A stretch of 64,000 nucleotides of DNA from DATARH01 sp036268425 (GCA_036268425.1 DATAUE010000028.1:61193-125192); one strand, 5' to 3'. Positions 27,691 through 36,881 are shown, counted from the first letter of the stretch. Notes: generated by a model from the sequence alone, not told the origin. A program made the numbers and translations.

Positions 27691-28674
27691 TCATTCGCTG
27701 CCGTCTTGCGATGCCGCCGGCAAGCGTTCTTCGGTTGTGCGGCGCAGGTCCTCGATCGCCGCGGCGGTCGCCGCAATCCTCTCACCGAGAGGGCGAAGCT
27801 GCGCGGCAAGCGCATCGGTCGCCGCCTGCAACTGCCTTTCCAGCGCCATCAGCCGGCCGGCATCGGTGGCGCGACCTGCGCGCAGCTCCTCGATCGTGCC
27901 GGCGAGCGCGGCAAAGCGCGGCTCGCTGATGGACGAGATCAACGCTGTCAGCCCTGCTAGCGCGGCCTCCGAAGATTGGACCGTGGCATTGAGCCGAGCG
28001 ATTTCCTGGTCTTTCGCGGCAAGCTGCTGGCGCGCGGCATGCACCAGCAGCATGTCTTCGGTGGCGACGCTGAAATTTGCCGGCGTTCCGTCTTCGCCGC
28101 GGCGGATGTTGTAGGCGTTGGTCACCTGGTCGGCGATGCGGCGGGTGATTTCTCCCGCCTCGGCGCTTTTGCGGAACACCAGAACACAGTCGTTCCACAC
28201 ATCCGCTTTGCGGCGCGCAATAAATGATTCCATCAACGATGCCGTGACCCCCCGATGCCGCGCCCAGGCGAGCAAGGCAATGCCGGCATCGGGGTAGAAC
28301 CGCCAGTTGTCGTAGGGGTAGCTGTGATACGATCCGTTTGACGGCGCGTTGAGGTAGACATAGCCGCCGGGCTTGGTAACCCGTAGGATTTCCAGAAACG
28401 TCACCCAGAACATCTGGTCGTGTTCGAGACACGAAGACGAGACCACCGCGTCAAAATAATCCGCGACAAAGGGCAGCGTGTGCGGGTTGGTCAACACGAT
28501 GTCGACGCCGTTTCCCGCTGTAATATCGACGCCGATATAGGTGCTCCCAGCTGGAGCACAGTTGCGCAGCGTTCCGTTGACGTTCTGAGAGCCGACCTCC
28601 AGGACCAGATCGGGTGCCGCGTCAAAATAAGTCTGAAAAAACAGCCGACCGATTTCAAAAGCGGTATCGTGCAT
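27691..28674 (-). CDS. SAM-dependent methyltransferase with C-terminal coiled coil
   Basis: 327 aa. Residues 1-170 form a class I methyltransferase: LVLEVGSQNVNG (motif I), YIGVDITAGNGVDIVL, and PFVADYFDAVVSSSCLEHDQMF with ILRVTKPGGYVYLNAP. Residues about 215-320 are heptad-like and charged (AAKDQEIARLNATVQSSEAA, IEELRAGRATDAGRLMALER), suggesting a coiled coil. Such fusions are often found with surface-glycan or glycosyltransferase genes, but none is adjacent here. The substrate is unknown. The 28675-28805 gap shows no gene. Confidence 0.78.
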   Translation of the reverse strand: MHDTAFEIGRLFFQTYFDAAPDLVLEVGSQNVNGTLRNCAPAGSTYIGVDITAGNGVDIVLTNPHTLPFVADYFDAVVSSSCLEHDQMFWVTFLEILRVTKPGGYVYLNAPSNGSYHSYPYDNWRFYPDAGIALLAWARHRGVTASLMESFIARRKADVWNDCVLVFRKSAEAGEITRRIADQVTNAYNIRRGEDGTPANFSVATEDMLLVHAARQQLAAKDQEIARLNATVQSSEAALAGLTALISSISEPRFAALAGTIEELRAGRATDAGRLMALERQLQAATDALAAQLRPLGERIAATAAAIEDLRRTTEERLPAASQDGSE

Positions 28675-28805
28675 TGCAACCCGGCATTCGAGCCCGGCCT
28701 CGTCGGCCTGATGAATTTATAAGTCCCGGCGACGGCTCCGCAGTCCCAGCGGCCGCAACATCTAATCCATTTTTGCGAAACCGGTCAATTCGGCCGCATC
28801 CGTGG

Positions 28806-29795
28806 TCAGAAGTGGCGATATCCCGCAGTTTCGACCGCGACCTGGTGCCCCGCTGCATCGATGGCGCGGACGCCTGCGGTATCGTCGACGGCGCCGATCG
28901 CGGTCAACGGCACGCCAAGCTCGGCGGCGAGGCGATCGATTGCCTCGCGCGCTTCGGAGGGTGCGGTAAACAGCAACTCGTAATCGTCGCCGCCGGTGGC
29001 CAGCCGTAGCGACAGGTCCGGGTCGGCGGCCGCAAGGCGGCGGGCCGCCGCCGACAACGGCAGCGCGTCCAGGGCAACGCTCGCGCCAACTCCGGAGGCG
29101 TCACAGATATGGCCGAGATCGGCCAGGAGGCCGTCCGACACATCCTGCATCGCGTGCGCGATCCCGGCGAGGCGTGGCCCCAGCCCGATGCGCGGCTCCG
29201 GCAGCTGATAGCGCCGCGCCAGCGCCGCCCGGTCGGCCGCGTCAAGATGGATGTGGCCGCCGCGCAGCACGGCAAGCCCGAGAAAGGCGTCACCGATCGT
29301 ACCGCTGACCCACACGACATCGCCCGGCTGGGCGCCGCTGCGGCGGATTTCGCGGCCCGCCTCGACGTCGCCGATCGCGGTCAGCGACAAAGTCGGCGGC
29401 CCCGGCGTCGCCACCGAATCGCCGCCCAGCAGGTCGACGCCGAATTGCGTCTGATCCTCGGCGAGACCGGCTGCGAAGCGCTCGATCCAATCATCGCCGA
29501 ACGTCGCCGGCAATGCCGTCGTCACCAGGTAATGCAGCGGCCGGGCACCCATCGCGGCGAGGTCGGACAGATTGACGCGCAACAGCTTGCGGGCCACCAG
29601 ATCGGGAGGATCGTCCGGCAGGTAATGCACGCCGCACACCATCGCATCGACCGTCATCACCAGCCGGTGCCCGGCCCGGCAATCGACAAGAGCCGCGTCG
29701 TCGCGCAAACCAAGCCCGCCCGGTCCGGCGAGCGGCGCAAAAAACCGCCGGATGCGGCCGAATTCCCCGAGGCTGGCAAGTGCTGCCTGGTTCAA
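28806..29795 (-). CDS. thiL: Thiamine-monophosphate kinase
   Basis: Phosphorylates thiamine phosphate to thiamine diphosphate, the last step of cofactor synthesis. 329 aa, AIR-synthase-like fold. Motifs: GLRDDAALVDC, MTVDAMVCGVHYLP, RKLLRVNLSDLAAMGARP, GGDSVATPGP, QDVSDGLLADL and ATGGDDYELLFTAP. The start is TTG at 29795. Last gene of the rib-nusB cluster, 22 bp after nusB, as in many alphaproteobacteria. Confidence 0.95.
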   Translation of the reverse strand: MNQAALASLGEFGRIRRFFAPLAGPGGLGLRDDAALVDCRAGHRLVMTVDAMVCGVHYLPDDPPDLVARKLLRVNLSDLAAMGARPLHYLVTTALPATFGDDWIERFAAGLAEDQTQFGVDLLGGDSVATPGPPTLSLTAIGDVEAGREIRRSGAQPGDVVWVSGTIGDAFLGLAVLRGGHIHLDAADRAALARRYQLPEPRIGLGPRLAGIAHAMQDVSDGLLADLGHICDASGVGASVALDALPLSAAARRLAAADPDLSLRLATGGDDYELLFTAPSEAREAIDRLAAELGVPLTAIGAVDDTAGVRAIDAAGHQVAVETAGYRHF

Positions 29796-29817
29796 AATGT
29801 TGCGTGCTTCAAGCTGT

Positions 29818-30327
29818 CTACAGATCGGTCAGACGTAACGCGCGGGCCAGCCAGTCGAGCACACCGTTGGCGAGGCTCGGCTCCTTGCCGGTGAAGAAAG
29901 CATAGGCGATCGACACATATTCGCTGATCGTGACGCGCGGCGGAATGTCCGGGCGGTGTATCAACTCATAAGCGCCAGCCTCAAGGATCAGCCGCAGCAA
30001 GGTTTCGAGCCGCGCCATCGGCCATTCGTCGCTGAGCACCGCGGAAATCGCTTCGTCGATCCGTTCGCGGTCGGCCACCAGCCCGCGCACGATTTCGCGG
30101 AACAGTGCCTCGTCGGCCTCACCGTATACATCGCCGTCGATTTCGCGGCCGAGCCGATGGTTGATGAACTCGCCGACCACCGCATCGGCGCCGCGGCCGG
30201 GGTTCAACTCAAGCTGATAGAGCGCCTGCACGGCGGCGAGCCGCGCGATGCTGCGGCGGCGTGCATTACCCCCCTTGCGGCTGCCGTGCTGGCGTTGTCC
30301 GTCTTCCACGGTGCCGGAAGCGGTCAC
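29818..30327 (-). CDS. nusB: NusB, transcription antitermination factor
   Basis: RNA-binding protein acting with NusE (S10) at boxA of rRNA operons. 169 aa, all helical. Typical ends: RRSIARLAAVQALYQLELNP and, near the C terminus, PPRVTISEYVSIAYAFFTGKEPSLANGVLDWLAR. The start is GTG at 30327, overlapping the ribH stop (GTGA). The basic N-terminal leader is about 15 residues longer than E. coli NusB. Confidence 0.95.
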   Translation of the reverse strand: MTASGTVEDGQRQHGSRKGGNARRRSIARLAAVQALYQLELNPGRGADAVVGEFINHRLGREIDGDVYGEADEALFREIVRGLVADRERIDEAISAVLSDEWPMARLETLLRLILEAGAYELIHRPDIPPRVTISEYVSIAYAFFTGKEPSLANGVLDWLARALRLTDL

Positions 30328-30770
30328 GACCGGTTCCCGGCAAAACGCCGTTTCAGCTCGATCAACGCCAGACAGGCCCGTACCGATTCGCCGCCTTTGT
30401 CGCGGCCGTCAGGGGCAGCGCGCACCAGTGCTTGCTGCTCGTTTTCAACGGTCAGGATGCCATAGCCGAGGCAAAGCCCGTCGCGCACCGCCAGATCCTG
30501 CAGCGAGCGCGCCGTCTCCGCGCAGATATGGTCGTAATGTGTCGTCTCGCCCCGAATCACGCAGCCGAGCGCGACAAAGCCGTCGAACCGGCCCTCGGCC
30601 TTGGCGGCAAGCGCGATGGCCGGCGGTATCTCGAAGGCCCCTGGTACTGCAGCGAACTCGCAGGTCGCGCCGGCCGCCGCAATGGCGCGCTGCGCGCCGT
30701 CGCGCAGCATGGCGGCGATGTGCGCATAATACGGCGCCTCGACAAGGAGAAGATGCGGCGATCGAGTCAT
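30324..30770 (-). CDS. ribH: 6,7-dimethyl-8-ribityllumazine synthase
   Basis: Condenses the dihydroxybutanone phosphate and the pyrimidine precursor to lumazine. 148 aa. Motifs: VPGAFEIPPAIALAAK, GFVALGCVIRGETTHYDHIC (catalytic His), GILTVENEQQAL and KGGESVRACLALIELKRRF. Overlaps ribE by 4 bp and nusB by 4 bp. Confidence 0.96.
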   Translation of the reverse strand: MTRSPHLLLVEAPYYAHIAAMLRDGAQRAIAAAGATCEFAAVPGAFEIPPAIALAAKAEGRFDGFVALGCVIRGETTHYDHICAETARSLQDLAVRDGLCLGYGILTVENEQQALVRAAPDGRDKGGESVRACLALIELKRRFAGNRS

Positions 30771-31420
30771 CGTGCGGCCTGTCCGGAATTGCCCAGTTTT
30801 GCGTTGCCGGGGTCCCAGTGACCCGGTCGTGCCTCAAGCAGGCGGGCGAGGTAACGCGCCAGAGGGTCGATTTCGAGGTTCATGCGCTGGCCAGTCACAG
30901 CGTCGCCGAGGCTGGTATGCGCGAGGGTATAAGGGATGATGTTGACACCGAAATGATCGGTGGCGACTTCGTTGACGGTCAGGCTGATCCCATCGAGGGC
31001 GACTGAACCTTTCGGCGCAATAAACGGCATCAACGCCGTCGGCGCTTCGAGAACAAGGCGAACCGAGTCGCCCTCCGGGCGGCGTTCGCGCAATCGCGCG
31101 ACGCCGTCGACATGCCCAGACACGATGTGGCCGCCCAGTTCGTCACCGGCCCGCAAAGCGCGTTCGAGATTGATCCGCCGGCCTTCGACCCAGTCGCCCA
31201 AAGTGGAGCAGGAGAGGGTTTCGCCCGAGGCCTGCACCGAAAACACCCCCAGCTCGACAGAGACGACCGTCAGGCACACGCCCGAGCATGCAATCGAGGC
31301 GCCGAGCGCGATGGCGGCGCTGTCATAGGCGGTGGCGATTGCCAAATCAACGCCTGCGTCGCCTGCGCCACGGTGCAGGCGACGCACCCGCCCGACATCG
31401 GTGATGATCCCGGTAAACAT
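30767..31420 (-). CDS. ribE: Riboflavin synthase (alpha subunit)
   Basis: Dismutates two lumazines to riboflavin. 217 aa from the ATG at 31420 (MFTGIITDVG, the family's N terminus), with a GTG one codon earlier. The two lumazine-binding repeats are visible: GASIACSGVCLTVVSVE with FSVQASGETLSCSTLG, and GSVALDGISLTVNEVATDHF with NIIPYTLAHTSLG. The 113 bp between this start and ribD hold no gene; ribBA, often placed in this cluster, is absent. Confidence 0.96.
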   Translation of the reverse strand: MFTGIITDVGRVRRLHRGAGDAGVDLAIATAYDSAAIALGASIACSGVCLTVVSVELGVFSVQASGETLSCSTLGDWVEGRRINLERALRAGDELGGHIVSGHVDGVARLRERRPEGDSVRLVLEAPTALMPFIAPKGSVALDGISLTVNEVATDHFGVNIIPYTLAHTSLGDAVTGQRMNLEIDPLARYLARLLEARPGHWDPGNAKLGNSGQAAR

Positions 31421-31533
31421 CACCTAAAGCTAGGAGGCCGGGCGATGATTAGCCAGCGCGTTTCGCGCATGCCGGTCGCATCGCTGAGCGGTGGCGCTGT
31501 TCGGCGGCTGATCGGATAGGGCAATCCTCGGCG

Positions 31534-32667
31534 CTAGCTCGCGGGATGGCACACACGGAACGTCGAGGCGATGTCGTCGCCGACCGGCGCGATCGACAAG
31601 CGTTCAAGGCGCGGCGCCGCCGCCAGCCGGTCGAGCCCCAGGGCGGCAACCGCCGGGACCCCGTCGCCACCGAGCAGCATCGGCGCGTGAAACCACACCA
31701 GCCGGTCGACCAGCCCGGCACGCAACATGGCCGCGGCCAGGCGGCCGCCGCCTTCGACCAGCAGACGGGTCAAACCGCGGTCGCCGAGGTGGCGCAGCAT
31801 ATCAGCCAGATCGATGCCGCCGTCGGACGCCGCTTTGGCGAGAATGATCTCGACCCCCTGTTGTATTAACTGCTCTCGTCGCATTGGGTCGCTGGTAACC
31901 AGCGTTATCAGCCAGGCGGGGATTTGTCGCGCCTCGGCGAGCAGCCGCGCTGTGGGCGGGATGCGCAATTGCCGATCGAGCACGACGCGCACCGGAGAGC
32001 GGTGTTCCAGCCCTGGCAGACGGCAGGTCAGTTCCGGGTCGTCGGCAATAACGGTATCGGTGCCGGCCAGAATTGCATCGTGCGTTGCACGCAGCCGATG
32101 GCCGCGCTCGCGCGCCGCCGGTCCGGTGATCCAGCGGCTTTCACCGCCGGCGGTCGCGATGCGGCCGTCGAGCGAACTGGCGAGCTTCAGCGTTACCATC
32201 GGGCGGCCGGTGCGCAGGCGCCGGAAGAACCCGGCGTTGATTTCAGAGGCTTCGGCCGCGCACAGCCCGGTTTCGACCGTGAGGCCGGCATCGCGCAGGC
32301 GGGCAAGGCCGCCGCCGGTGACGCGCGGGTCCGGGTCTGCGATCGCCGTGACGACCCGCGCCACCCCAGCCGCAATCAGAGCGTCGGCGCAAGGTGGGGT
32401 CCTGCCCCAATGGCAGCACGGCTCGAGCGTGACATAGGCGGTACCGCCCCGCGCTGCCGCGCCGGCGCGCGCCACCGCCTCGGTCTCGGCGTGCGGCCGA
32501 CCGCCGGGTTGCGTCCACCCGCGCCCGACAACCCGCCCGTCCTTGACGATGACGCAGCCGACAGCCGGATTCGGCCAGACATTGCCGAGCCCCCGCCGCG
32601 CCAGCCCCAGCGCCGCGCGCATCACCCGGAGGTCGCCGTGACCAGCCACGTCCGCTGGCGCCGGCAC
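31534..32667 (-). CDS. ribD: RibD, bifunctional deaminase/reductase
   Basis: Two steps of riboflavin synthesis in one protein, 377 aa. The deaminase zinc site is HAETEAV (about 59-65) with TLEPCCHWGRTPPCADAL. The reductase domain starts near residue 155 (PMVTLKLASSLDGRIATAGG) and includes LVEGGGRLAAAML. The gene is separated from nrdR by 83 bp containing a hairpin repeat. Confidence 0.95.
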   Translation of the reverse strand: MPAPADVAGHGDLRVMRAALGLARRGLGNVWPNPAVGCVIVKDGRVVGRGWTQPGGRPHAETEAVARAGAAARGGTAYVTLEPCCHWGRTPPCADALIAAGVARVVTAIADPDPRVTGGGLARLRDAGLTVETGLCAAEASEINAGFFRRLRTGRPMVTLKLASSLDGRIATAGGESRWITGPAARERGHRLRATHDAILAGTDTVIADDPELTCRLPGLEHRSPVRVVLDRQLRIPPTARLLAEARQIPAWLITLVTSDPMRREQLIQQGVEIILAKAASDGGIDLADMLRHLGDRGLTRLLVEGGGRLAAAMLRAGLVDRLVWFHAPMLLGGDGVPAVAALGLDRLAAAPRLERLSIAPVGDDIASTFRVCHPAS

Positions 32668-32680
32668 ATCAACCTTCTTT

Positions 32681-32708
32681 GGTCATCCCGGTCTTCGCCG
32701 GGATGACC
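32681..32708. repeat. Perfect intergenic hairpin, GTCATCCCGG type
   Basis: GGTCATCCCGG-TCTTCG-CCGGGATGACC, 11-bp perfect arms with a 6-nt loop, between nrdR and ribD. Similar elements at 19830-19865 and (half) 14566-14583 mark a dispersed family. It may act as an mRNA stabiliser or weak terminator in the rib operon. Confidence 0.65.
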
Positions 32709-32750
32709 TATGGAATTGGCCGGAGCGGGCCATAGCGGGTCTCATCCGTA

Positions 32751-33209
32751 TCAATCGCCGTCGGCGGCGATGCGACCGACAAATTCGCCGAAATCCTTGG
32801 CCTCGCGGAAATTGCGATAGACCGAGGCGAAGCGGATATAGGCCACCTGATCCAGAGTCGAAAGCGCCTCCATGACCAACTCGCCAATCATGTCGCTGGG
32901 GATTTCGGTCTCACCCGAACTTTCGAGTTGGCGCACCAGCGAATTGATGATGCGTTCGGTGCGCTCCGGCTCGACCGGCCGCTTGCGCAGCGCGACATAG
33001 ATCGAACGCGCCAGCTTGTCGCGATCAAACGGCTCACGCTGCGCGTTTTTCTTCATCACGGTCAGTTCGCGCAGTTGCACCCGCTCGAACGTCGTAAAAC
33101 GCGCCGCGCAATTGCCGCAGAAGCGGCGCCGCCGGATCGCGCCGCGATCATCGGTCGGGCGCGAATCCTTGACCTGGGTGTCATCGGCACCACAGAACGG
33201 ACAGCGCAT
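32751..33209 (-). CDS. nrdR: NrdR, ribonucleotide reductase repressor
   Basis: ATP/dATP-responsive repressor of nrd operons. 152 aa. The N-terminal zinc ribbon has C3-x2-C6 (MRCPFCG) and C31-x2-C34 (RFCGNCAARFTTFER). The ATP-cone domain follows (FDRDKLARSIYVALRKRPVE) and ends FASVYRNFREAKDFGEFVG. Its place after glyA is standard in alphaproteobacteria. Confidence 0.96.
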   Translation of the reverse strand: MRCPFCGADDTQVKDSRPTDDRGAIRRRRFCGNCAARFTTFERVQLRELTVMKKNAQREPFDRDKLARSIYVALRKRPVEPERTERIINSLVRQLESSGETEIPSDMIGELVMEALSTLDQVAYIRFASVYRNFREAKDFGEFVGRIAADGD

Positions 33210-33268
33210 CTCCCCCTCCGTTTCGTGCCCGCAGGCCCTGCGCGGGCGTCAACCCTGGATTTGTGCCG

Positions 33269-34579
33269 TCAGCCCTGGTTTCCCGCGGGTCGGCTTTTCA
33301 TCGGATAAATCGGGAAGCGATCGCACAGCGCCGCCACCGACCGGCGTACCGACGCCTCGACCGCCGCATCGCCGCCAGGCTGGTTGGCCAGCGCCCGCAG
33401 GACTTCGCCGATCCATTCGCCGACCTGCTGGAACTCCGCGATCCCGAAACCGCGCGTCGTCGCCGCCGGCGACCCAAGCCGTACGCCCGAGGTGATGGTC
33501 GGCCGCTGCGGGTCGAACGGGATGCCGTTTTTGTTGCAGGTGATGCCGGCGCGTTCGAGTGCCTGTTCCGCATCGCGCCCGGTCACACCCAGCGGGCGCA
33601 GGTCGACCAGCATCAGATGCGTATCGGTACCGCCGGAGACGATCGCCAGCCCGGCATCGACGAGAGTCGCGGCCAGCGCCTGGGCGTTCGCCACGACGGC
33701 GCGGGCATACGCGGCAAAGCCCGGTCGCAGCGCTTCCCCGAATGCCACCGCCTTGGCCGCGACGACATGCATCAGCGGCCCGCCCTGCAGGCCCGGAAAT
33801 ACCGCGGAATCGATCTTTTTCGCGATGTCAGGGTCATTGCACAGAATCATGCCGCCGCGCGGCCCGCGCAGCGTCTTGTGCGTCGTCGTCGTCACGACAT
33901 GCGCGTGCGGCAGCGGGCTTGGATGCACGCCGCCGGCGACCAGCCCGGCAAAATGCGCCATATCGACCATCAGATAGGCCCCGACTTTGTCGGCAATCGC
34001 GCGGAACCGGGCGAAGTCGATGATACGCGGATAGGCACTGCCGCCGGTGATGATCAATTGCGGCCGGTGCTCTTCGGCTTTGCGTTCGACGTCATCGAAG
34101 TCGATCCGCGCATCGTCGGGCCGCACGCCATAGCTGATCGCGTTGAACCATTTGCCCGAGAGGTTGGGCGGCGCGCCGTGCGTCAGGTGTCCGCCGGCGG
34201 CGAGCGACAGGCCCAATACCGTGTCACCGGGCTTCAGCAAGGCGAGGAACACCGCCTGGTTGGCCGGTGCCCCGGCATGCGGCTGTACATTGGCGAAACC
34301 GCAGTCGAACAGCCGTTTCGCGCGGTCGATCGCGAGGCGCTCGGCGATATCGACAAACTCGCAGCCGCCATAATAACGGCGCCCGGAATAGCCCTCGGCG
34401 TATTTGTTCGTCAGCACTGATCCCTGCGCTTCGAGTACCGCGCGGGACACGATGTTTTCGCTGGCGATCAACTCGATCTGGGTCTGCTGGCGACCCAGTT
34501 CGCCATCAATGGCGGCGACCAGTTCCGGATCGGCAATAGCGAGCGAATCAAAGAAAAAACCGGTATCTCTCCCGGCCAA
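33269..34579 (-). CDS. glyA: Serine hydroxymethyltransferase
   Basis: PLP enzyme interconverting serine and glycine with tetrahydrofolate. 436 aa. Motifs: IELIASENIVSRAVLEAQGS, NKYAEGYSGRRYYGGCEFVD, VDMAHFAGLVAGGVHPSPL, the PLP-lysine segment VVTTTTHKTLRGPRGGMI, and NGIPFDPQRPTITSGVRLG. The start is taken as TTG at 34579, because no ATG is available near the family N terminus; its ribosome site is weak. Confidence 0.95.
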   Translation of the reverse strand: MAGRDTGFFFDSLAIADPELVAAIDGELGRQQTQIELIASENIVSRAVLEAQGSVLTNKYAEGYSGRRYYGGCEFVDIAERLAIDRAKRLFDCGFANVQPHAGAPANQAVFLALLKPGDTVLGLSLAAGGHLTHGAPPNLSGKWFNAISYGVRPDDARIDFDDVERKAEEHRPQLIITGGSAYPRIIDFARFRAIADKVGAYLMVDMAHFAGLVAGGVHPSPLPHAHVVTTTTHKTLRGPRGGMILCNDPDIAKKIDSAVFPGLQGGPLMHVVAAKAVAFGEALRPGFAAYARAVVANAQALAATLVDAGLAIVSGGTDTHLMLVDLRPLGVTGRDAEQALERAGITCNKNGIPFDPQRPTITSGVRLGSPAATTRGFGIAEFQQVGEWIGEVLRALANQPGGDAAVEASVRRSVAALCDRFPIYPMKSRPAGNQG

Positions 34580-34972
34580 TGACGGCAGAGCTGAAGAACG
34601 GGCCAGGACAACACCTCTTGCAACGGGTAGAGCGGATGCAACCGCGTGGGAAGGACCTTACCCTACCATATCTCGACGGGCGGTGTCAGCCGCCTACCAG
34701 AGCTGGCGCGCGACAGTGATGCGCACACAGCAACGCAACTCGACGCCGGCAATTGGCAAAAATCGTTGAATAAAAATGATATGGACAAACCAGAAGGCAC
34801 CATTGACCTACGATAGCGACAGCGCCTCAGGCGAATTGAACAGCCGCCGTGAAGTCCTAAGCCAAGCAGCTTATTGCTGATTACTATCTTCTCTCGGCAG
34901 TTTCGGTTGACATCACGAATTCGATCTGCGATTGTAGCCGTTACTAGATTCGGTAAGGGGTTGAGGAAGAAC
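34580..34972. promoter_or_regulatory. Divergent intergenic region between glyA and mucR
   Basis: 393 bp without a convincing gene. A near-consensus TTGACA at 34907-34912 reads toward mucR, with a poor -10 (ATTGTA) about 18 nt downstream. The AT-richer stretch 34755-34930 probably carries both promoters and any MucR binding sites. I see no riboswitch upstream of glyA. Confidence 0.4.
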
Positions 34973-35422
34973 ATGGCGGAGTCGGCGGCACCGAGGATGG
35001 CGGATGATGAGTTGCTGCGGATGACCGCCGAGGTCGTGTCCGCCTATGTCAGCAACAACACCCTGGCAACCGGGCAGTTGGCCGATGTAATTCAAGCCGT
35101 GTACAACTCGCTGCGCGGGCTGGAAGGGCAAGTTATCGAAGCGCCTTCTGAACCGCTGAAGCCGGCTGTACCGATCCGCAAATCGGTGACGCCCGAGTAT
35201 TTAATCTGCTTGGAAGATGGCAAGAAGCTCAAGATGCTGAAGCGGCATCTGCGCTCGACTTATAATCTGACACCCGACGAATACCGGGCACGGTGGAGCT
35301 TGGCGCCGGATTATCCGATGGTCGCACCGAAATATGCTGAACAACGCTCGGAATTCGCCAAAAAAATCGGCCTTGGCCGCGGCACCGGCCGCAATTCGGC
35401 GCGCGGTTCCTCCAAGAAATAA
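34973..35422 (+). CDS. mucR: MucR/Ros-family zinc-finger transcriptional regulator
   Basis: 149 aa from the ATG at 34973, with GAGGAAG 5 nt upstream. The N-terminal oligomerisation region (ELLRMTAEVVSAYVSNNTLA) is followed by the prokaryotic zinc finger YLICLEDGKKLKMLKRHLRS (Cys, Asp, His, His pattern) and the LTPDEYRARWSLAPDYPMVAPKYA tail, all characteristic of MucR. These proteins are H-NS-like silencers of AT-rich promoters and often repress themselves. Followed by a strong terminator. Confidence 0.95.
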   Translation: MAESAAPRMADDELLRMTAEVVSAYVSNNTLATGQLADVIQAVYNSLRGLEGQVIEAPSEPLKPAVPIRKSVTPEYLICLEDGKKLKMLKRHLRSTYNLTPDEYRARWSLAPDYPMVAPKYAEQRSEFAKKIGLGRGTGRNSARGSSKK

Positions 35423-35451
35423 GCTCCTGGAACTTTTCGACCCGCTTTTGC

Positions 35452-35479
35452 AAAAGGGTGCCCGCGGGCACCCTTTTTT
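35452..35479 (+). terminator. Rho-independent terminator after mucR
   Basis: AAAAGGGTGCCCGC / GGGCACCC stem followed by TTTTTTG, 30 bp after the mucR stop. The flanking A and T tracts make it potentially bidirectional. Confidence 0.9.
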
Positions 35480-35598
35480 GTCGTGTCGCGGCTTTTTGTT
35501 GCAAACCATGACCGCGGCGCGGCCGTGTGCTCGCGCAAGGCGCTATAGTAATCTGCGAGACATCCCCGACCAACGACGCGAGGAATGAAAGGCCCGAC

Positions 35599-36783
35599 AT
35601 GCCCAACCACACCGCCGCCTTCGACTGGGCTGACCCCTTGCTGTTCGAGGACGAACTTGGCGAAGAAGAACGTCTGGTGCGCGACAGCGCTCGCGCCTAT
35701 TGCCAGGAAAAACTGATGCCGCGGGTATTGACCGCGGCGCGCGAAGAGCGCTTTGACCGCGAGATCATGAACGAGATGGGCGAACTCGGCTTTCTCGGTT
35801 CGACCATCGACGGCTATGGCTGCGCCGGCGCGAATTATGTCTCATACGGGCTGATCTCCCGTGAGGTCGAACGCGTCGACAGCGGCTATCGCTCGGCAAT
35901 GAGCGTGCAGTCGAGCCTCGTGATGTACCCGATCTACGATTTCGGCAGCGAAACACAGCGCGAGAAATACTTGCCGAAACTGGCGAGCGGCGAATGGGTC
36001 GGCTGTTTCGGCCTGACGGAGCCGAACCACGGCTCCGACCCCGGCAGCATGGAGACCCGCGCCAAGGGGGTGCAGGGCGGCTATCTGCTGCGTGGCAACA
36101 AGATGTGGATTACCAACGCGCCGATCGCCGATGTCATGGTCGTGTGGGCCAAGACCGAAGATGGCGTGATCCGCGGCTTTATCCTCGAAAAGGGCATGGA
36201 GGGGCTGAAGGCGCCAAAAATCGAAGGCAAGTTCAGCCTGCGCTCGTCGGCCACCGGCGAGATCGTCATGGACGACGTGTTCGTGCCCGAAGAAAACCTG
36301 CTGCCGAATGTAAGAGGTTTGCGCGGGCCGTTCTCATGCCTCAACAATGCACGGTATGGCATCGCCTGGGGGGCGCTGGGAGCTGCCGAGTTCTGCTGGC
36401 ACGCGGCGCGCACCTACACGATGGAGCGCAAGCAGTTCGGCCGGCCTCTCGCTGCCAATCAGCTGATCCAGAAAAAGCTGGTGGACATGCAGACCGAGAT
36501 CACGCTCGGCCTGACCGCCTGTCTGCGCCTCGGCCGTCTCAAGGACGACGGCCGCGCTGCGCCGGAAGCCATTTCGATGCTGAAGCGAAACAACTGCGGC
36601 AAGGCGCTCGACGTGGCGCGCCTCGCGCGCGACATGCACGGCGGCAACGGCATCCACGACGAATTTCATGTGATCCGTCACCTGGTGAACCTGGAAACCG
36701 TCAACACTTATGAGGGCACGCACGACATCCATGCGCTGATCCTCGGCCGAGCCCAGACCGGCATCCCCGCCTTCGGCGGGTGA
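35599..36783 (+). CDS. gcdH: Glutaryl-CoA dehydrogenase
   Basis: FAD-dependent oxidative decarboxylation of glutaryl-CoA to crotonyl-CoA in lysine/tryptophan and aromatic degradation. 394 aa from the ATG at 35599; the open frame upstream is not conserved. Motifs: SGYRSAMSVQSSLVM (with the substrate-binding Arg), CFGLTEPNHGSDPGSM, GNKMWITNAPIADVMVVWAK, GKFSLRSSATGEIVMDD, and the catalytic Glu in VNTYEGTHDIHALILG. This pattern separates GcdH from general acyl-CoA dehydrogenases. Confidence 0.93.
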   Translation: MPNHTAAFDWADPLLFEDELGEEERLVRDSARAYCQEKLMPRVLTAAREERFDREIMNEMGELGFLGSTIDGYGCAGANYVSYGLISREVERVDSGYRSAMSVQSSLVMYPIYDFGSETQREKYLPKLASGEWVGCFGLTEPNHGSDPGSMETRAKGVQGGYLLRGNKMWITNAPIADVMVVWAKTEDGVIRGFILEKGMEGLKAPKIEGKFSLRSSATGEIVMDDVFVPEENLLPNVRGLRGPFSCLNNARYGIAWGALGAAEFCWHAARTYTMERKQFGRPLAANQLIQKKLVDMQTEITLGLTACLRLGRLKDDGRAAPEAISMLKRNNCGKALDVARLARDMHGGNGIHDEFHVIRHLVNLETVNTYEGTHDIHALILGRAQTGIPAFGG

Positions 36784-36881
36784 TCCTCGCTGTCACGGCG
36801 CGTGACTGGCATCGTCCTGAAGAACGTTGGATTGATCGGTTGGCTTAAGAATTGCCCAAAATGTAGCTGTGGAAGAGGCGG

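Noticed and set aside
30700..32750. An FMN riboswitch in the rib cluster
   Set aside because: The gaps are short and I could not find the conserved RFN element core.
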